Source: Sophora flavescens (taxonomy: Eukaryota; Streptophyta; Magnoliopsida; Fabales; Fabaceae). Taken from it: a DNA stretch of 64,000 nt. Shown one piece after another: positions 63,642 to 64,000 of the stretch. The stretch spans positions 52,031,007 to 52,095,006 of the forward strand of contig CM061070.1 in assembly GCA_030762895.1 (NCBI GenBank), read 5' to 3'. A model generated the notes under the pieces. It saw nothing but the letters and a program-made list of their open reading frames with translations. It did no database searches and had not been told where the DNA came from. Numbering within the stretch: the stretch's first letter is position 1; each line of letters begins with the position of its first letter. A program made the translations under genes and the position numbers.

Positions 63642-64000
63642 NNNNNNNNNNNNNNNNNNNNNNNNNNNNNNNNNNNNNNNNNNNNNNNNNNNNNNNNNNN
63701 NNNNNNNNNNNNNNNNNNNNNNNNNNNNNNNNNNNNNNNNNNNNNNNNNNNNNNNNNNNNNNNNNNNNNNNNNNNNNNNNNNNNNNNNNNNNNNNNNNNN
63801 NNNNNNNNNNNNNNNNNNNNNNNNNNNNNNNNNNNNNNNNNNNNNNNNNNNNNNNNNNNNNNNNNNNNNNNNNNNNNNNNNNNNNNNNNNNNNNNNNNNN
63901 NNNNNNNNNNNNNNNNNNNNNNNNNNNNNNNNNNNNNNNNNNNNNNNNNNNNNNNNNNNNNNNNNNNNNNNNNNNNNNNNNNNNNNNNNNNNNNNNNNNN
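63642..64000. other. Assembly gap (N)
   Basis: 359 consecutive N, so the right flank of the oldest LTR is unknown. Confidence 1.

Overview
The window is nuclear DNA of a flowering plant with a large, transposon-rich genome. Every recognisable coding stretch is a plant LTR-retrotransposon protein (Ty3/gypsy Athila type, Ty3/gypsy Tekay type, Ty1/copia Sirevirus type). I found no host gene, no rRNA gene and no tRNA gene. The env-bearing Sirevirus suggests a dicot, possibly a legume, but the species cannot be fixed from this sequence. The last 359 bases are an assembly gap.

Almost the whole window is one nest of insertions that can be unpicked from LTR ends and 5-bp target duplications. The oldest layer is a Tekay-like LTR, visible at 39871-40162 and 62644-63641. 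Two things landed in it. (1) A minus-strand Sirevirus (copia-1) runs from left of the window to 39870. It was itself hit three times: by a gag-only Tekay-like element (left edge to 9914), by a small Athila-like element (Athila-1, 11465-17152, duplication GTGAC/GTGGC) and by a second, plus-strand Sirevirus (copia-2, 19909-39345, duplication AATAC). Copia-2 was then hit by Athila-2 (23261-30827, duplication ACAAC). (2) A large Athila (Athila-3, 40163-62643, duplication ATGAC/ATGAG) carries gag, protease, RT, RNase H, integrase and an env-position ORF. Its gag is split by a solo LTR (41912-43174, duplication TTGTG). Its pol is split at the protease/RT junction by a composite LTR-internal-LTR-internal-LTR element (45787-54468, duplication GTGGT).

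All coding regions are broken by stops, frameshifts or insertions. The autonomous-type elements (copia-1, copia-2, Athila-3) once held full gag-pol sets, while Athila-1, the composite element and the Tekay-like element are non-autonomous. Athila-2 keeps gag and protease, followed by a pol collapsed by several deletions that all stay in frame.

The most interesting material is not in the standard genes. An unrecognised ORF (called ORF-X here) occupies the gag position in three non-autonomous Athila-like units. A set of non-coding modules is shared by all Athila-like units: a 34-nt post-ORF motif, an invariant 28-nt hairpin, and two more hairpins each followed by a purine tract. Arrays of GC-rich palindromes (ATCACGGCC/GGCCGTGAT and CTCGCGAG types) sit just upstream of the TATA box in several LTRs and again inside the elements between splice-like signals. 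LTRs look modular, with different U3 blocks joined to shared R-U5 blocks, including one LTR that switches family near the U3/R boundary.
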